Of a stretch of 64,000 bases of DNA, positions 60,001 to 64,000 are shown one piece after another. The stretch comes from Lumnitzera littorea. Lineage: Eukaryota > Streptophyta > Magnoliopsida > Myrtales > Combretaceae. A model generated the notes under the pieces. It searched no databases. It was not told the DNA's origin and worked only from the letters and a program-made list of their open reading frames with translations. The translations under genes and the position numbers were made by a program. Numbering within the stretch: position 1 is the stretch's first letter; the number at the start of each line of letters is the position of its first letter. The stretch is from positions 49,018,446 to 49,082,445 of the forward strand of contig JAMXBB010000008.1 of the NCBI GenBank assembly GCA_024138015.1, read 5' to 3'.

Positions 60001-62889
60001 AATGAAATAGGACCCACCTACCCTTTCTTTTTTGCTCAAAGAGAGACGACAAAGGGAAGAGATGAGGCCTTCAAAATCTAAGGAAGGAGTTTCTCAGCTT
60101 ACTGTAAATTACTTGGTTCTCAAGCAGCAATACAGCAAGTCAAGATGATAGCTCAGTGACTTGATTTGAATTGGAAAGCTTGGATTCTTGGCATTACGGC
60201 TTTGTTAACAACACTTGTTTGACACAAACTGGGTGATGTGACTTGGTGCTTGGTTAATGTTACTCAGCCATGGTAGATAGCTCGGAATTTAAGAGCTAAA
60301 TAGCTTAGAGAGTTGTATACTTCCTCCTTTTGCTCAGCTTAAGTTGATGATGAGCTTAAGTTACATATACTTTGTGCTTGGTTATTCAAAGCTTTTGCAA
60401 ATCAGCAGTTATAGTCGGCATCAGATAGATTGTTCTTGGCACTCGGCCATGGAGGTACTCTTTTTGATACTCGATAAGGAAGTTAATCGACTTCTCAAAC
60501 AAATTATTACTTGGCAATTCGGCAGTAAAGTTGCAGCTCAATTGCAACTATAACACATATAACTTGTTGCTATATTAAATTATTGTGGTCATTTATGTCC
60601 ATCACTAATGGAGCTTGATTTAATCAATAGGAGCTTGGATGTGCTCAAAGTTGTGTTGCCTCAATTTACTTACACCTGGAGTTGTTCAGCATTTCATCCG
60701 ATGAATATCATAAGTTGGCATAGCATAAAGGCGAGTCAGTTCTGCACTTATAGAGTTTCTTAATTCCATTTATTTCAGTAACGGACCACTCAATTGGGGT
60801 TCCTTGTTTTGTTTACTGTCGTTTGGCTTTGTTCTGCAACTCTAAATTGCAGTAGCTGTTATAAGTGTCGCCATGAACTTGAGTTCTCGGCTTCTTTAAA
60901 GAGATCTCAATATTACCACCTCCTACTTTGTCGTAATTTCTCAGCCATGCCATACTTAATATTTTCAACCATTCGACATAAGTTTCTCGTCACCATAGTT
61001 CAAAACTACTTGACATTTCAATGAAGAGTACTCTCAGCCAAAACTTCTCGACACAATGTCTCTTGGCTGCTTGGCATTTCAATGAAGAATGCTCCTTAGC
61101 TACTTGGTATGGAGATTGGGAATTTGATCTCTAAGGTACTCAGCATCTCTTTGCCGCTTAAGTTTAATATACTTGCTTAGAACCAAAGTCTCTCCTCAAC
61201 CATTCTACGTAAGGCTTGAGAATTTTCATTTGGAAATGAGCAACTTAGCTAAAGCTTCTCGACACATTTAGAGTAGTTCGGTGTTAAAGCTTAGTCAACT
61301 TATGCCAATAGCTTTGGTTAGCGTTAGAGCTTGGACATAGAGATTGATAGTTGTGTTACGTAGCTAAGATTGTTGTTTATGCTGTGACTCAAGACATAGT
61401 TGTTAGTTTCACTTGACTTATGCAAGGCAAATAAGAACTTGATTGTCCTTGGTTCGGTATGAAGCACAGATCAGCTTGGTTGAAGACTTGTCCCAGGTTG
61501 GCAAGAGCTTAAGCTTAGACTTGTCCGAGGAATTGGTCTTACCACATAAGAAGTCGTTGATGACCAGCTCTTGTTATTCTTCATTGGAATTTCTAGCACT
61601 TAGTAGTTCGGCTTCATTGGGAATGTTTGCTCACTCTTTGTTTTGCATGATCATAGTTTGGCATAGGAACTCTTACTTAGAATTCAGACTTTTTACAACT
61701 CGATTCATCCATAAGTAGCTCAATTTAAACTTGTTGCTACAGTAGCTCAAAGCTTAACGACATGATTTTACTTGGATAAACTCGGCTGGGAGCTTGACGA
61801 CTAGTTTTTACTCAGATAAACTCGGCCAACTGGTGTGGACATAGATAAAAATTTCAGCATTTGGCATAGACTTGAACTCAGTAAGTCAACTAGGAGCTTG
61901 ACGACTTGGTTTTACTTACACAAACTCGGCCAGTCGGCATGGACATGGATAAAAATTTTAGCACTCAGCAAGTTGGCTGCAAATTGCTCGGTAATGTACG
62001 AGCTACTGATCAGAGCTCGGCCGAAAGGAGCTTAGAGTTTAGGCTCCTATCTTGTCGCTTGGGGAAGCTTTGATTACTTAAAAACATTCGACTTCCTGAT
62101 AGATTATAGGCCGATAGGAATTGCTCGATAGGACTTCACAACAACATATCTTGAAAATACTGCAATTTACGTAAAACAGCTTGTAAAATAGGAGAAGCTT
62201 TCAGTGGGATTTTGTTGCTGCTCAGGTATAAGGCTTGGAATTTAGCTAATACAATTCGTCATAGAGTTGAACATGATGAAGCCAAATGCAAATTTTCAAT
62301 CTACAGCATGAAGTATGAGATTTCTAAAAACAATTAAAAGGAAAGATAGCACAATATAGTCCCCAAGATTCAATGCGGTGATATTGTGCAGCAACTTAAA
62401 AGTTTAACAACTAAGTTGTTATGAACATGAATGTACAAGCGGTATGCCAATATGTGGTTATTGATCGAAAGGCAGCAGTTAGTATCCATAAAAGATGGCA
62501 CTACAGTTACTTCAAACACTAAAGTTTGCATGAAGGAAGCAGTTGTGATTACATAAACTCACAAATTTCAAAAACATAAATGCGATATCATGATTATGCT
62601 ATCCAAAAACAAAGATTTTTCAAAACTTTTAAAGTAAGTGTCGGACATATCCGTATGTCAAGTAATGTGATTCAAACTATAAAATATGTTTAAGCAATAT
62701 TAGAAAACAATGGTTATAAGTGGTTTCAAACCAAACCAGCATGAAGTTATGGTGGTTTCTCAAAGAACGTAATCATGAATCATCCATCATTGTCATCGAT
62801 AGCATTTAAAGCTGTAGTTCAAGGAAGGGAAGAACAAAAATAAAAAAAAAATAAAAAATGCTAAAAGCCGTAAGGTTGAAATGCTTGTT
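60001..62889 (-). other. Interior of the LARD-like element, no coding seen
   Basis: The non-coding interior is rich in CTCGGC/AGCTCGG-type words (for example 61778-61830 and 61920-62030, where a roughly 110-base stretch with AAACTCGGCCA and GCATGGACATGGATAAAAATTT is imperfectly repeated). The left part of this interior aligns in patches with 9900-10440. No gag, pol or tRNA was found. Confidence 0.6.
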
Positions 62890-62907
62890 CTCATAGACAG
62901 CGCCAAT
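62890..62907 (-). other. Primer-binding site of the LARD-like element
   Basis: The minus strand after the LTR end CAACA reads ATTGGCGCTGTCTATGAG. It resembles the TTGGCGCCGTCTGTGGGA sites often found next to plant LTRs, with three or so transitions. Confidence 0.65.
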
Positions 62908-63216
62908 TGTTGATGGGTGATTCTTGTTCCAGTATACAAACACCTGCAACACGAGAAAACGGCTATAGGAGGTATCAAAGGGTGCTCCGGCGTTACCACT
63001 CTGATGCCTAAGTTAGTTCTCTAGTCATGTAGAGAGAGATATCAAGTAATTAGAACGAACGAGAGAGTAAAAAAAGGTCCCCTTACCTGAGGTCTTAGCT
63101 AGTATTTATAGTGAGTTTATGGAGATTGTCCCCTAACTAAATAATTAGATTGAGCTTAAGTATCAGATCCACTAATATTAGCCCACATAATGATTCCCGA
63201 AAAATGCCTATCAACA
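62908..63216 (-). repeat. 5' LTR of the LARD-like element
   Basis: The 309-base LTR on the minus strand starts TGTTGATAGGCATTTTTCGG (63216) and ends GAATCACCCATCAACA (62908). The TATA box on the minus strand is near 63110. The length is identical to the 3' LTR. Confidence 0.85.
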
Positions 63217-64000
63217 CTTTCCATGATCAGTGGCCTTTTTCATTTTCAACTTATTTAGAAAAAATTTCGAAGCTTTTAAAAGCATCACTTTTATGACATA
63301 AGAACAAGATCTAAGTAAATCATGAGAAATCATCTACTATGACAAGTCTATACTTATTTCTTCTAAGACTTAGAGTGCAAGTTGGACCAAATTAATCTAA
63401 GTGCAATAACTCTAAAGGTCTTTGAGTGGAAATTACTTTCTTACTCTCATGTGATGATGAACTCATCTTATTCTTAAGACAAGCAGCACAACAAATATTC
63501 TCATGAGAATGCAGTTTTGGTAAGCCTTGAATTAAGTTCTTTTTAAATAAATTCTCAAGTTGTTGAAATTTCACGTATCCTAGCCTTTTATGCTAAAGTA
63601 TAGTGTTATCATTTACTGATATGAAGCAACTTTTAGATGACATTTCTGATGGTTTAATTAAATAAACATTCTTCTTTCTGAATCCTTCAAACAACTTAAA
63701 TCCATCCTTATTAAAACCACATTTAGCATGTTCAAAAATTATCCTATATCCTTTATTACACAACTGACTTATGCTTAGTAAGTTATATTTCAAAACTTTA
63801 ACCAATAGTACATTTTCAATAAAGTGAGGTGCAAAGCACTTGAACTTACCATAATTATTTTCCCTTTACCATTATCACCAAATTTCACATAACCATCTTC
63901 CTTTCATTCCAAATTTGTGAACAACAAAGCATCACCTATCATATGTCTTAAGCATCTACTGTCAAGATATCATGTTCTTTTTATCTTAGCTTCGTATTCC
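63217..64000 (-). pseudogene. Copia: protease end, GAG-pre-integrase, integrase N-terminal half
   Basis: From the right edge on the minus strand, YLDSRCLRHMIGD (about 63968-63930) is the protease active-site zone with DSG changed to DSR. Then come GYVKFGDNGKGKIIMVSS and 63805-63593 with LKYNLLSISQLCNKGYRIIF. 63574-63392 holds GLPKLHSHENICCAACLKNK, the zinc-binding part, ending RPLELLHLD at the first catalytic Asp. The text degrades after that and is cut by the LARD insert at 63217. Gag proper lies outside the window. Confidence 0.8.

Larger units (their letters stand above)
58269..63216 (-). mobile_element. Complete LARD-like non-autonomous LTR retrotransposon
   Basis: Two 309-base LTRs (58269-58577 and 62908-63216) both have ends TGTTGA...TCAACA. 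On the minus strand a PBS starts one or two bases after the 5' LTR (62907 to about 62890) and a purine tract precedes the 3' LTR (58596 to 58578). The flanks are CTTTT (58264-58268) and CTTTC (63217-63221). The interior of 4.33 kb holds a minisatellite and no gag, pol or integrase that I can recognise. By hand the LTRs differ at about 16% of positions, mostly transitions, so the insertion is old. It lies in the copia integrase. Confidence 0.85.
56241..64000 (-). mobile_element. SIRE-like Ty1/copia element, broken, running off the right edge
   Basis: Minus-strand order from the right edge: protease motif (63968-63951), GAG-pre-integrase (63805 to about 63390), integrase (63390 to 63217, then 58268 to about 57700), linker, reverse transcriptase (about 57350 to 56474), and RNase H (56473 to about 56240). 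A 4.95 kb LARD-like element (58269-63216) splits the integrase. The RNase H ends abruptly and no 3' LTR is recognised. The lineage guess rests on the RT phrase MSLINELNFFLGLQIKQ and similar, and is moderate. Confidence 0.85.

Noticed and set aside
56241..64000. Endogenous pararetrovirus as an alternative for the RT-bearing elements
   Set aside because: Integrase and GAG-pre-integrase are present and the order protease-integrase-RT-RNase H is that of Ty1/copia; no movement or coat protein signature was seen.

Overview
This is an AT-rich nuclear window from a flowering plant, most likely a eudicot. It holds one intact host gene surrounded by decayed retrotransposons. The plant assignment rests on an intronless F-box/kelch gene of the plant SKIP25/KUF1 type, on plant-type retroelements (Athila-like and other Ty3/gypsy, a SIRE-like Ty1/copia, L1-type LINEs with DUF4283 and zf-RVT domains), and on their tRNA-Met and tRNA-Asp primer-binding sites. 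I could not name the species. No tRNA, rRNA, CRISPR array or prokaryotic feature was seen.

Layout. Positions 1-6.8 kb hold the 3' half of a plus-strand Athila-like element: an ORF-1-like pseudogene, a non-coding tail with tandem repeats, and a 3' LTR. Two solo LTRs of one family have inserted into it in opposite orientations. Positions 6.8-33.5 kb hold one minus-strand Ty3/gypsy element (here 'B') broken up by nested insertions. From left to right these are: its 3' LTR and integrase tail; a fragment of a non-autonomous LTR element (LARD-like); a minus-strand Athila-like element, which itself carries a 3.6 kb solo LTR in its ORF-1 and a 0.9 kb solo LTR in its 5' LTR; then B's integrase start, RNase H, RT, protease and zinc knuckle; a plus-strand Ty3/gypsy element ('A') lacking its 3' end; B's gag; and B's 5' LTR, which carries a foldback MITE. 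Positions 34.6-41.15 kb hold a nearly full-length plus-strand LINE ending in a poly(A) run.

The host gene lies at 42.77-44.06 kb, with an overlapping upstream ORF. Positions 44-50.4 kb show no recognisable gene apart from one weak small ORF. Positions 50.4-55.0 kb hold a LINE endonuclease fragment split by a 3.48 kb solo LTR. Positions 56.2-64.0 kb hold a minus-strand SIRE-like copia element. Its integrase is split by a complete 4.95 kb non-autonomous LTR element with two 309 bp LTRs, which carries a long GCCT...AGGC minisatellite.

None of the mobile polyproteins is intact. Internal stops and lost catalytic residues are largely explained by C-to-T or G-to-A transitions, as expected for old methylated repeats. 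The nesting order is well supported: in several cases removing an insert plus one target-site copy restores the reading frame of the interrupted element. The only gene expected to act for the plant is the F-box/kelch protein, a probable substrate adaptor of an SCF ubiquitin ligase.
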